NCBI GenBank assembly: GCA_964035545.1
Contig: OZ037771.1
Coordinates: 8,790,408 to 8,854,407 of the forward strand
Direction: 5' to 3'
DNA length: 64,000 nucleotides
Source of the DNA: Bugula neritina
Taxonomy: Eukaryota > Bryozoa > Gymnolaemata > Cheilostomatida > Bugulidae
Shown: piece after piece, positions 43,969 to 55,426 of the stretch
Layout: each line of letters starts with the position of its first letter
How positions within the stretch are numbered: the stretch's first letter is position 1
The notes under the pieces: generated by a model
The model's input: only the letters and a program-made list of their open reading frames with translations
Database searches by the model: none
What the model was told of the DNA's origin: nothing
Made by a program: the position numbers and the translations under genes

Positions 43969-44357
43969 TGTGATAGTTTTGTGGGTTATGAGTGCAACTA
44001 GTGCTTTACATACTTGCTACAAAAAACAAGGCGAGAAAAAAGGTAGAAGATAAGGTAGCTTTATTGTAGTCGAATGATCCAGTAGTCCGTATCCAGCGAG
44101 CTCCAGTAGTAGACTGAATCTACACTGAAACTCGCTGGCTTTTATATACACGCAGGACAAAGACATTCCTTTGTTGCCGAGATCGAAGGCCCGAAATGCC
44201 GAATATCGGCATTTCAGGAATCCGAAATGCCGAATTGGCATCTCGGCACTTCGGTAGTCCGATATGCCGAAAATCGGCATATCGGTGTTTCGGCGGACCG
44301 AAGCGCCGATGTCGGCAACAAAGGACACACACACACAACATAAATCTACCACACACA
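43969..44357 (-). repeat. E44 3' LTR with palindrome-rich U3
   Basis: 389 bp on the minus strand, from TGTGTGTGGTAG to ACTATCACA, next to a GGGGGG polypurine tract. U3 is a run of fold-back palindromes built on TGCCGA/TCGGCA (44190-44320). The best is CCGATATGCCGA - AAA - TCGGCATATCGG at 44259-44285. TATATAAAAG, the leader hairpin (44093-44138) and AATAAA follow. The outer flank is ATAT, within E40 sequence. Confidence 0.75.
44093..44138 (-). ncRNA. LTR leader hairpin, E44 copy
   Basis: CCAGCGAG pairs perfectly with CTCGCTGG. An inner stem pairs CAGT with ACTG and GTAGA with TCTAC around a short loop. Located directly downstream of the LTR TATA box on the minus strand. Confidence 0.6.
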
Positions 44358-44918
44358 CCCCCCATCAGAAAGCATGCCTTCCGATAAAGAGGCGTACACA
44401 AACACAAAAACGTCAATCACACAATATAAACCATATGACACGACATGTAACACACATTTAACAAACAACACGAAAAAAAAACGAATATATGGTAGCCATA
44501 CAGTGATAAATAGATAGAAGGAAAGAAAAAATTGTGCACACATGAGTAGAAAACAGAGCAACGAACAGGTACATAACACTACGTGAAAGAATTCACACAC
44601 ATGAATTAGAAGGGAAAAAGAAGAAAGAAACAAAAAAACAATCAAGAAAACAGAATACAAAAATACAAACAGTTACATGCACCCAGGTGCTCATCGGCGG
44701 TCCCCACATCGGCTTTGTTCCAGGCAGCTCACACGTCTCCTTAGTTGCCCCAACTCCTCCTCGTATCTGCGGAGCCGCCTGCGTAGGTGTTGCACCTCTT
44801 CCTCCAATTGGGCCTTTTATACTTTTCATTTTCATTCGAGCCACACATATACCATACTTATTAATATAACTATATTACTGCAGGTCATCAAACTCTGCTT
44901 TGTAGACAGCAGAGATAT
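44358..44918 (-). mobile_element. E44 3' internal end with coiled-coil remnant of the third ORF
   Basis: Minus-strand frame 44816-44691 reads LEEEVQHLRRRLRRYEEELG and on to a stop. It has heptads like the coiled-coil end of the EL1 third ORF, so E44 belongs to the EL1 group. Upstream the frame is closed. The rest is an AC-rich 3' untranslated stretch up to the polypurine tract at 44358. EL2 inserted at 44918/44919; the remainder of E44 is not seen on the other side. Confidence 0.6.
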
Positions 44919-45265
44919 TGTTATAATTTCCAGAATTGTGGGTTGGTGTGCAATCAAGTGACTGTTATTTAGTATACTAGAGAAACTTCGCCAGTGTAAT
45001 CCGAGTTAATACTAATAAATTTTATACACAATGATGCATCACAAAAACTACAGTTATACAAATACATTCAGCTAATTGATACGGTCTATACAGTTCACCA
45101 GCCTAAACTCAACTAACTGAAACACGGGAAGCTATCACTACTAAAACTGTCAGTCATTCCGATTGGTTGTCTGCTGTCCCGGGTCATCCCAATGACCCCG
45201 TGCTGCACTCATGGGGGAAATAACATTTCCCCGTTATTACGCTGGTAGCTCTATGAGCCACAACA
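44919..45265 (-). repeat. EL2 3' LTR (complete)
   Basis: 347 bp; on the minus strand TGTTGTGGCTC...AATTATAACA. It is bounded inside by the polypurine tract CTGGTAGGGGCGG (complement of 45266-45278) in the same CTTTCTG context as EL1. The outer two thirds are nearly identical to 51698-51894. Confidence 0.85.
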
Positions 45266-45278
45266 CCGCCCCTACCAG

Positions 45279-45554
45279 CAGAAAGCCCTCTTTCTGATAC
45301 AAAAAAAATTACAATCAGCACACATAATGTCAGTAGAGCATAACATAAAAAAAGACAGGTATACACAACGACAGAAATAATCATTATAACAGATACGGCA
45401 TATACAATTGGTTAGCTACGGAGAGAGAAGTAGCACTAGCTGTGGTAGTGGCCAAGGAAGTTGAGCTGTTGAGCATTTACATGATCACAGTGTTGTAGTT
45501 AAGCACTTCCAAGAGGGTAAGGCTTACAAATCATTCCAGGAAGGAGAACCAGAG
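45279..45554 (-). other. EL2 3' untranslated region
   Basis: Between the third-ORF stop and the polypurine tract; no coding potential recognised. Starts with the CAGAAAG/CTTTCTG inverted context conserved with EL1. Confidence 0.6.
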
Positions 45555-46550
45555 TCATGGCTTGGAGAGCCGGTGTTTGGCTTGACGGGCACGTAGCTTC
45601 CGTTTGATTCTGCCTACGAAGCCTTTCAATTGATCGAGTCCTGTCGTGGTGTTTAATAGATCTGGGGCTAGTTGGGTGAAATCGGCCTGTAGCCGAAGGA
45701 GCCGCTCTTCTACAGTAGCTAGGCGAGTATGATCTGGAAATGGGGTCGAGAACTTACGAGCGGGAGGTGCTATCTCTTTTTCCGCATTAGGGTAGGTGAG
45801 TTTTTCAGGGGTATATATAATCTGGGGTCTGTCCGATATCATCGATGATTGTTGTCGAGCATATTTCAGCACATGCTGGAACCCGGAAATCAAAACAGCC
45901 AGCACCATCGCTTTCTTCACCAAAGGCAGTATTAGTGGTAAAAATTCTGGGTATAGATCAGGGTCCACGACGTAGTTTTCTTCCGGGAAGCATTCAGCTG
46001 CTCGATGTCTAATGATTGGGTAGGGATAGACGTCGTGGTGTCCGTTTGGGCAGAATGTCAGTAGGAAATGGGCATCCACATTTAGTCTCAGTGAGCGGTG
46101 AGATGGGCTATCTTCATAACAAATTTGGCACTGCGTACTCCCTTTGGGTCCCCATGCAACCTCTATTTTCCTCTCCGTCTCTATTGACACCCACCGCCAG
46201 CGGCGGCGCAGTGGCCCTGGTAGTCCGCCATTGGTATTCTCCTCGTGGTGTGGTGCGGGGAATGCTCGGTTCCGTACCCTGGTTGTAGCGGGTCGAGTGT
46301 AACCTGAAAAAGTTCAACAGCGCTAGTGAAATACACTGTAGTGTCGCCGGCCTTAAACAGCCTGACAACTTTTCGTTTGGTTAACACTCGCAGAGATTAT
46401 TGTTAGTGAGTAGTTGGAAGAGAACACACACTGCAGTGAGATTGTGAAATCTCTGAGTCAATTTGTGTTTCTAACACTGTAGTTCACTAGCCTTTCTTCA
46501 GCTCAATTGACTCAGACGAGACGGAGCTGAGTGATGCAATCTAGTTTCCA
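45555..46550 (-). pseudogene. EL2 third ORF (zinc fingers and coiled coil in one frame)
   Basis: The segment 46190-45555 encodes 211 residues. C21, C24 and H41 belong to finger 1, whose first His is Asn37. C47, H65 and C70 belong to finger 2, whose second Cys is Asn49. The NYVVDPDLYPEFLPLILP block matches EL1, and the C-terminal coil (LATVEERLLRLQADF) is in the same frame. Upstream, near 46537, METRLHHSAPSRLSQLS then stop corresponds to the EL1 N-terminus, so the start is conserved but the reading frame is broken. It shows that fingers and coil belong to one protein. Confidence 0.75.
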
Positions 46551-46619
46551 TACCAAGAACATAGTTAACTCACCCCCAGATCCGGTATTGTATGACATAC
46601 TGAATGTTTGAGAATGGTT

Positions 46620-49600
46620 TCTGTTTCTGTTTCCCCGGCAGTGATTATTTCTTCCTGTTCTCCGAATAGAGCCCTCCCTCCGTGGGGGTTGGCACTTCCG
46701 GAACTGGCTCGGTTTCTGGAAGTGAAGGTATCAAACTTGGCGTCGGAGGCGGCGGGCGCACTTCTGTGGATGGAAGTGGTTGCTCATCTCGTACCAAGTT
46801 TTCTTCCCGCGGGATGACTACTTCATACTCGGGTCCATGCCGCCGTCGCCCACGCGTTGTCGTCTGCCTCCTAAGCTCCAACAACGGGGAGGGGCTTTTT
46901 CCACTGCCTCTGGGCTAACCCAATACGGCTTCAAGCGAGTCTTATTTTGGATGGACACTTGTCCTGAGCGCTCGATCTTGTAGGTATGGTTGGGCATGGC
47001 CTCAACTACCACGTAGGGTCCCACGAACTCAGGCTGTAATTTAGCCGCCTGTACAAGACGCCTACGATAATTGACCATTCACACCCAGTCTCCTGTCTGA
47101 CAGAGGGGTGGCTTTTCGGAGTCCTTGCGCCACACCTGCCACTGCTTCTCTCACAGAATTCCGTGTGCGACCCTCATTCACTCTACTAGTTCACTGGCAT
47201 ACTCGTGAACTGAGCTGTCTTGCTTTGGACTGTGGTAGGTAAGATGGTCAGATACCCGAGTCTCTCTTCCGAGCATCAGGAAGTTTGGGGTTTCACCAGT
47301 ACTGGTGTGTGGGGTGCTGCGGTATGCACGCATGACTTGAGGCAACACCGTATCCCATTCCTTCTGACTGCATCCGAGGAGTAGATTCCGGAGCGCATCA
47401 GCTAGCATCCGGTTATTGCGCTCCACCACCCCGTTACCTTGGGGATTGTACGGAGTGGTCCTGCTCTGATTTACTCCCCAGAGGTGGCAAAGGTTGCTCA
47501 TCAGTTGAGACTGGAACTGAGCGCCTTGGTCAGAATGTATCTATTCGGGGAGGCCAAAGTAACAGAATACATGTTGGTCCAGCACCCTGGCCACTGTCGC
47601 AGCTGACACATCTGGGATCGCCAGAGCGTCTGTCCACCTGGTGAAGTGGTCGGTTAATGCTAAGATCAAACTGTTGCCTCTGGGGGTTAGGAGCATGGGT
47701 CAGCTACTACTTGCCACTGCCTTCCAGCATATAACCTTCACCGTCCCGCATCACCAGGGAGACAGACAGCCATGCTTGCTGGCCTGGCAGATTTCACACT
47801 GCTTCACTGAGTCAGACATCACGCTGCATTTTGGGCCAATACCACCGGAGTTGAAATTTGAAGATCACTCTCTGTACTCCTGCGTAAGCCTGTTTGTGAG
47901 TGTCCCAAATTAACTCACGACGTATGGCAGTGGTGCAGACCACCCTTTTCCTCTCTGAGTGTCTGCCATTGGCGGCTGAGGAAATGGTCAGCAGACCATC
48001 CTGCCCGATCCTCAGCGTTGACAGAACAGCCGAAACTCGGCGCATCCCTGCCGTAGTTGTTTCTCGCTGGGTCGTCGCCCTTCCTTTTTGGCCCGATATA
48101 TGGCCCGATATATGTCTGCCACTACTCCAGGCGGCTCCTCCTGAAGCTTCTTCAGCTCCCGGACATTATCGGCCAAAACAGGGTTGGCGCGGAGGTTTTG
48201 TACAACCTCCGGGGACTCATCAACCTTCTGTTTGAGTTGACCCTGGTCCCAGTCAAACTGTGCTACGTGGTGAGCCAGTGTCTCTAACTCACACCGCGGG
48301 GGACCTTTATTCCTCTTCTCGATGTTGAGACACTGTTTGCAACCTCCATCAGGTTGCCGGCTCAAACCATCCGCATTGCTGTGCCTCTTACTCGGCCGGT
48401 GTTCGATCCGGTAAGAGAACTCAGCCAGGATTTTGAGCCACCGGGCGACCTGACTGGACGGTTCTGCTCTCTTGCACAACCAAATCATGGAGGCATGATC
48501 CGTATGCAGCCGGAACTTCCTGCCATACAGATAAGGTCTGAAGTGCTTCACTGACTTGATAACTGCCAGCAAATCCTTGCGGGTAGTGCAGTAATTTCGT
48601 TCAGTGGGGGAGAGAGATTTGCTGTAGTAAGCTACTACTACTTCTCGGCCTTCCTGCACTTGGGACAGCACAGCGCCAACATTCTGGTCACTGGCGTCTG
48701 TGTCAAGGATGTACTCCAGAGCGGGGTCTGGGTAGGCCAAGATGGGTGCCGTCAGTAGGCAATCTTTGAGGCGGTCGAACGTTCTGCTGTTCGACCGGGG
48801 TCCCCTGCCATGTCACCCCCTTTGCGGTGAGCCGGTTTAACGGCTGTGCTCTTCTCGCAAAATCTGGTATGTACTGCCTGTAATACCCTACCAGACCAAA
48901 AAAAGCCCGAAGTCCGGTCAAGTCTTGGTTGGTGACCCAGTCCTCTATCGCCCGTACCCTCTCGAGATTCGTTGCCACGTCGTTTCGACCGACAACGTGC
49001 CCCAGGTACTTAGCCTCCGGCTGCAATAGAGCGCACTTGGAAGATTTCAGCTTCAGACTGGCACCTCTGAGTCTTTCGAAAACCTCCCGCAGGCGACTGA
49101 CGTGTGTCTCGAAGTCTGGGGAGATCAGGATGACGTCATCAAAGTGTTTTCTAGTGGAGTTCGCTAAGGACTTGCTTCATCAGCTTCTGGAAGGTGGCCG
49201 GGGCAAAAATAAACTTGAAGGGCAGCACCTTCCACTTCCACAGTCCGTCCCTTGTGATAAACGCCGCCTTCTTCTGGGCGTCGGGACTCAGAGGGACTTG
49301 CCAGTAACCGCTCAAAAAGTCTAACGTACTGAAGTACTTGCTGCCAGCTCGGGCGTCCAAGGATTCATCAATACGAGGTAGAGGGTAGGCGTCCTGTATG
49401 GTTACGCTATTGAGCTTGCGGTAGTCCACACAGAACCTCCAACTTCCGTCTTTTTTCCGAACCAAAATGACCGGCGAGCTCCATGCACTGTGAGCTGGCT
49501 CTATAAGGCCGTGGTCCAGAAGATCCTGGACTTGTCGACTGACCTCCTTCTTTGGCCCCAGCCTGCTATGGATTGCCGAATAGGGAGTGTCCCTGCAGTC

Positions 49601-51593
49601 AACAGTATCTCGTGCCTGATAGCTCCAGTCAGTCCCACGTCGTGATCTCCGCTGCTGAACACATCACCGTAGTCGCTTAGCAACTTCACCATGGCCTGAC
49701 GTTCCTCGTTGCTCGCACAGCCACCACAAGCGGTTTCATATAACTCCCGGATGTGTGTGGGGACAGTCCCCCCCCCTTGGATGAGCGTGGAGGAGGCTCT
49801 TCCGTCGCATTTCCTTGCGAGGGGCCCACGTCCTCTTCTTGGACAGAGTGGAACCAGCCCAGCATAGATCCAGCTGGTAGTTTAATGGACTCGGTAAAAG
49901 GGTTTACGCACTGCACCAAGATCTCTCCTCGCGCAGTCAACTGGTTCAAACTGCTAGCAAGTTGGATTCTTTTATGCGCGCCTTCTGCTACCCCGAGTTC
50001 AGAGATCCGGTTATTGTTCACCCTACAGTGGATAGTAGCCCGGAAGCGGCCTGGTACAGTACAGTTTCGTACTACCTGCACGCCTCTCACTAATGTGTGG
50101 CCGAACTTTTTGACACAGGCAAGTTCTCACCCAGACTTCACCATTGCAGACTTGCTAAAGTCAATGTGACATTCGTGCCATTTCAGGAATGGCATCCCGA
50201 GGATGGCGTCCTTTTTGAGCTAACTGACGAAAAATGTCTCTTGGATCGTTTGATCTCGGATGCGTCCCGTCATCTCAATTTTAACCATAGAAAGGAATGC
50301 ACGTCCCATCAGCCAGGGTGCCATACTCCCCCTTGTACGGTTCCATCTCGCCCCTGACCCTAGCGCTGAGGGTATCGAAGAGTTGGCGACTTATGAGGTT
50401 CGTGGTACAGCCCGAATCAAGCAGGAAGGTAACAGCTGTACCTTCTATTTTGCCGGGTAAGAAATAACTATTCCCATGGGGCTGTACCTGTACTCTCTTC
50501 GTGCCTTACTTTTGCAGGGAGCACCCCCCTCGCTTTAGGTCGCGAGAGTGGTCGTTTGGGATGGTGGTAGGGTATCCTCAGAGGTGGGGAGGGTAAGTTT
50601 CCAGTTGCCTGTACTGGTCCCCCTTCGGATTCTTGAGCCGGAAGCCCATCAAATCGGTTGTGGAGTAGCATAGAGAAGGTAACAGCGGGGCGGAACCCCT
50701 TACCTGTCTGCCGTGGCTGTCGCTACTCCTGGTTGTCAGCAGGTGGTACCCGTCTAGGTAACCTACGTTTCCTCTTCCCTGGGGGATTCATCATTGGCCC
50801 GCAGGAAAGGGCAATATCTGCGGAAATGTCCTTGGTTTCCGCATTCCCAGCAAAAACTGACTGTTTCCCTCGGTGGCGGCGCCGGTGGCCGCAGAGGCTT
50901 GTAGGCGGTACCTACTGAGGTTTGATGTGTCAGTGCTGCTACCAGTTGGGCAACCTTCGATGCGGCAGTTAACTGTCCCACGGCAGCGGTCGCGGGCGGC
51001 TCTGCCTCCAGATCGGTTGCTGCGTCTGTGAGCTCTATCTCCACTTAGCGGGAGTTCCCGCAATTTTTATGCATCTGGTTTGCCAGGAGATAAGCTTCTC
51101 TTTCCGCCAGAGCGCCTTCGACTGTGGTGACTCACCTAGCTAGAAATTTATGGTGGAGTCCCAAGTCCTTGACGAATTGCACAAAGGCATCAAAGGTATA
51201 CCTCTCACGGTTAGCTTGAGGCAGATCGCTAAACGCAATCTGCGCCAGCTTCATCACCGTGATGGCATGTTCTTGTAGCGGGGTGTTGGGATCACGCCGC
51301 AGCCTTTGTAGACGGGTCCGGGCGTCTATGGCAGAGATGCCAAAACGGGCCCGTAGAGAAGCAAAGATACTATCGATGTCTGGCCCTAACCCATAGGGCT
51401 TGGCCTTATCTATCAATGACATTCTGAGCTTCAGCAGGGCCACTCTAGGTGGCCACGGGGAGACGTCTATTACATTACTAAACTCTTGTATGAATTGTTC
51501 CACTTCTTCGCCCGAGAAGGTGGGTGCCTTTAACCGGTAACGGTCTTCATTCAGCTCCAGCGGAACTCTTCGCTCTTCTACTACATGATTCAC
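46620..51593 (-). pseudogene. EL2 gag-pol, decayed EL1-like polyprotein
   Basis: All EL1 domains are present in order on the minus strand, with several stops and frameshifts. Gag is 51593-51132 (FSGEEVEQFIQEFSNV). The zinc knuckle, intact here, is near 50865-50810 (CWECGNQGHFRRYC). Protease has LLDSGCTTN near 50430-50400. Reverse transcriptase is 49465-49151 (FCVDYRKLNSV); the YLDD region near 49130 has a small deletion that removes the Tyr. RNase H is 48740-48012 (ILDTDASDQNVGAV). The integrase core is 47501-47178 (NGVVERNNRML), the end 47078-46818 and the tail 46884-46645. It closely parallels EL1 in sequence and is certainly non-functional. Confidence 0.9.
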
Positions 51594-51678
51594 AGGAATA
51601 ACATCATCTCTACGCTTACCTTCTATCGGCTGTGGTTGCGTTCCAGCATCTTCAGTTTTTATCGTTGACGTGCACAGT

Positions 51679-51696
51679 ATCCCACTGCTGCCACCA
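51679..51696 (-). promoter_or_regulatory. EL2 primer-binding site
   Basis: The complement reads TGGTGGCAGCAGTGGGAT, identical to EL1 and likewise one base from the LTR end. Confidence 0.85.
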
Positions 51697-51697
51697 C

Positions 51698-51894
51698 TGT
51701 TATATTTTCCAGAATTGTGGGTTGCTGTGCAATCAAGTGACTGCTATTTAGTATACTAGAGAAACTTCGCCAGTGTAATCCGAGTTAATACTAATAAATT
51801 TTATACACAATGATGCATCACAAAAACTACAGTTATACAAATACATTCAGCTAATTAATACGGTCTATACAGTTCACCAGCCTAAACTCAACTA
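51698..51894 (-). repeat. EL2 5' LTR, truncated
   Basis: About 197 of 347 bp, matching 44919-45115 with few differences. It stops at ACTCAACTA, where the sequence changes to the LTR of EL3 without any flank or target duplication. Confidence 0.85.
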
Positions 51895-52078
51895 CAGAGT
51901 ATACACATTATACAAATTAATACAATAACATTGTAACAATAGAATGATGATGAGGAGGCCAAACATATTAGCGTGTTGGGTTATAACAGTTATAGGTTGA
52001 ATCGCTACGAAGTATTAGTATTAGGTATTTAGCTGATAGCCTAAGGTCTAAGTCAAATATAAGACGCCATCATCAACA
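51892..52078 (-). repeat. EL3 3' LTR, truncated
   Basis: Matches 56506-56692 closely but lacks the first about 240 bp of that LTR. Next to it is a polypurine tract (complement of 52079-52094, AAAAGAAAAGGAGA). It begins exactly where the EL2 LTR stops, sharing CTA. Confidence 0.85.
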
Positions 52079-52238
52079 TCTCCTTTTCTTTTACAAAAGT
52101 TGATATAAGTTTGAGAATGCAATGAATAGATTATAATATATTAGGTTAATATAGTTTTAGTAGCTAAAGTGTAGATACGGTAAAAGCTTAGTTACTCCAA
52201 CATATAGTCCTGGTATTTCGGTAGCATTTTTCTTTCTC

Positions 52239-55200
52239 TCAAGTGTGTATGTTCAATTGCTCTAGATTTTTATCAGGGTCAGATCTGTTTAGAGTGTCTT
52301 CTGGTGGACTAGGTGATTGTTCCTCAGTAGAATTGGTTGGTGTAATTACTGGCTGAACATTGGCGGTTGTAGTAAGTTTTTCTCTGGGTAGCTGTTGTAG
52401 GTCTGTTCGAGTTCGTCTGATGTTTCCAGTTTCTTCATTAAGCACCGAGTAAGATCTGTCTGAGAGCATTTCCAGAACTTTGCCTCGGTTCCACTTGTTC
52501 TTCATGTTGGCTGTGTTTCTGATAAGCACAGGTAAACCCGTTGTTAGCGGCATGAGGTCTTTAGCAGATTTGTTGTAGCTCTTCTGCGTGATGAGTTTCT
52601 TTGCAGCCTTTTCTCTGAGAGCGTTTTCATTTTGTGTTTGCTTGGAGATGCTGTGACCAGTAGGCAAAAGTGAGCATGTAGGTCTTCTGGGAATCCGTTC
52701 TACTGGACTTGTGCACATGCCAGCTGTTGGATTGTTTCTAAGTTCCAGTAAGGCCAAAAAAGAATCTTTGGATCTTTGAAATAGTCTCTTTGTAACTTTG
52801 ACTGCTGCTTCCACCTTCCCATTGGATTGTGGGTGTCTTAGAGAACTAGTCGTATGGTGAAAACCCCATTCTTTACGAAACTGTGTAAATTCTGAGGAGG
52901 TGAATTGTGGGCCATTGTCTGAATGGACCACTTCTGAGATTCCAAATCTGGCAAAAGCTTTTTTGCTGGCTTTGATGACAGCTTTTGAAGTTGCTTCCTT
53001 TAATCCTTCGCATTCAAAGAAATAACTGGAGTAGTCCACAATTATCAAGTAGTTTTGTTGTTTGAAGGAGAACAAATCCATTCCGACTTTGCACCATGAG
53101 ATTGCTGGTATATCATGGTGTTGAATGGTTTCTTTCTGTTGACTAGGGGCATCATATGCCCAAGCTACACACTTGATTAATGTGACAGGTGATATCATTT
53201 GACATTTGTGGCCAGTATACACAAGACCGTGCTCTTCGAAGGGTAGCTGCTGTTCCTTGATGGCTGAGATGTAATTTCTTCAGTATGACTGGTCTGTAGG
53301 ATTTTGGAATTACTAATTGAGGTCCTCGATAGATGACTCCATCTAAAGTTGCTCGTTCATCTTTAACATGGTAGAATGCCTGCAAGTCTTCTGGTAGCTC
53401 AGTTGGCTTTACGGGCCATCCTTTGACAATTAACTGTTGGATTGCTTGAAGTACGTGGTCTCCAAGAGTAGCATCTTTGATATCTTGATAGGTAGGGTTA
53501 GACACTGGTAAGTCTTCCTGTGGATTTTTGATGTCTAGATCAGAAAGGAAGGATGATATTTGAAATATCTGATCTACGGGAGTATCTCCTTCCTCGGCTA
53601 TCTCGGTGGCTGACCTTGACAGCATGTCTGCAGTGACCTGTTGTGCTCCCGGTCTATGTTCAACCTTGGCTGGGTATCGCTGAAAAGCTAGCATCATTGC
53701 TTGCAATTGTTTGGGAGCCCGGAGCAAAGACTTTTTGAAAATTGGTATCAGTGGTTTATGGTCGGTGTGTATAGTTATATTAGGATTGCCAAACACATGC
53801 TGATCAAATTTTGTCATTGCAAATACGATGGCTAGTAGTTCAAGCTCAATAAGAGCATAATTTTTTTCACTCTCTGAGAGACTTCTTGATGCGTAAGCCA
53901 CCTTGTATTAGAGCTGCCCCTAATCCTTCAGTAGAGGCATCCACTTGTACAATTACCGGCTTGTTAACCTTGAAGTATTTTAGGGTAACAACTTCCACCG
54001 CCAATTGTTTGAGCTTTTTAAATGCCCTTTCTTGGTCTTCTCCACAGTTGAAATCGACTTTTGTCGTCATAATGAGTCTTCGTAGAGGTTCTGTTTTGGG
54101 CGAACAGTTAGGAATAAACTTTGACAGGTAGTTAATGTGACTTAGGAACCTGCGAACTCCCTCTCCGGGAGTTGGTGTGTTCATGTCCTAGATCGCGCTG
54201 GTTTTCTTAGGGTCTTTCTTCACACCCTCACTTGAAATGATGTGGCCAATGTATTGTAGTTCACTCAAGAAAATTCTGCATTTGTCTTTATTCAGTTTCA
54301 GGTTTGCTTCCCGAGCCCTCCCAAAATAGTTCCTCAAATTGTTGTTGTGATTTAGTTGGGCTTCTTCCATAGTGGCCCCCTTACCATATACAAGGATGTC
54401 GTCAGCCACTATCATGGTTCCGTCTAAGCCTGCAAGAGCGTCTGATAGCCGACGCTGAAATTCCTCTGGGCTTGAAGAAAAGCCAAACAGCATCCGTAAC
54501 CACTTGTATTTTCCGTACGGCGTCCAGAACGTAGTGAGATTACTTGATTCACTGTCCAGCTTGACTTGAAAGAAACTCTCCTTTGCAGCACATAGCGAAA
54601 ACAATTTGGCTCCATCTAATTTTGGCAGTACATCTTCCAATGTGGGCATTGGATAGTGGTTCCTCTTTATGACCTTGTTCAAGTTGGCAGTGTCGATACA
54701 TACTCGGAGCTTTCCATTGGGCTTTCTTTGGGCCAGTGTGTTGCTGATCCAGGTAGTTGGATAGTCTACTTTGGCTATAATCTTGTTGTCGGCCAACGAT
54801 TCCAGTTTGTTTTTTAGATCCTGTCTCATTGATGAGGCCACTTTTTTGTTAATTGACTGGGTGGGGGACACATTAGGGTCTACTTCAATGTGATATTCTC
54901 CCGGGAGACAACCAACACCCTCAGACATCAACCGATATTCCTGGATGAGCTGATCTACATTTGTGTGTTTAGATGGTGATATGAGGTTTACCCATTTGTT
55001 ATTGATGGATAGCAGACTAAGTTCTAAGCACGTGTCCAAAGAGAGTAGACTCATGTTGCCAGTCTTGACCACATAGAATCGAAATGTTTTGCCTGTTAAT
55101 CTCAGTTCGCAGAGCCCTGTAGTTCTGGTATGAGTGCCATCATAGAATGGAAGGTTGGGTAGTTTCTTTTGACTCAGTGCCGGTGCTCCACAAGCCAGAT

Positions 55201-55280
55201 AATATTTTTGATTTAATATGTTGCACAAGGCTCCTGTGTCTAGCTGATATTCTATTTTGGCACGCTTATTCCTAGATCTA
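52239..55280 (-). pseudogene. EL3 pol: protease, reverse transcriptase, RNase H, integrase
   Basis: Protease motif YQLDTGALCNIL lies just upstream of 55228. Reverse transcriptase is 55228-54188 (RVCIDTANLNKVI; the catalytic motif reads VADDILVYG). An in-frame TAG at 54188-54190 is followed by the same frame (54184-53867). RNase H is 53901-53152 (NYALIELELLAIVFAMTKF). Integrase is 53222-52239, with the D,D,E triad in VGMDLFSF, HSDNGPQF and NGKVEAAV. There are only one stop and two frameshifts in this stretch, so it is younger than its neighbours E40 and E37. A lineage distinct from EL1. Confidence 0.9.
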
Positions 55281-55426
55281 GTATCGATGTTGGCGGTGAG
55301 TCGCTTTCCTTTCTTTACTACTTATATGTACATAAGAGATTCTGAATCACTGCTCTCTTCAGAAGCTATGTGTTCAGCAACTGCATTTATTCTGCCGTTT
55401 CTCTTGAATCTGCAGACCGCTCTGAA

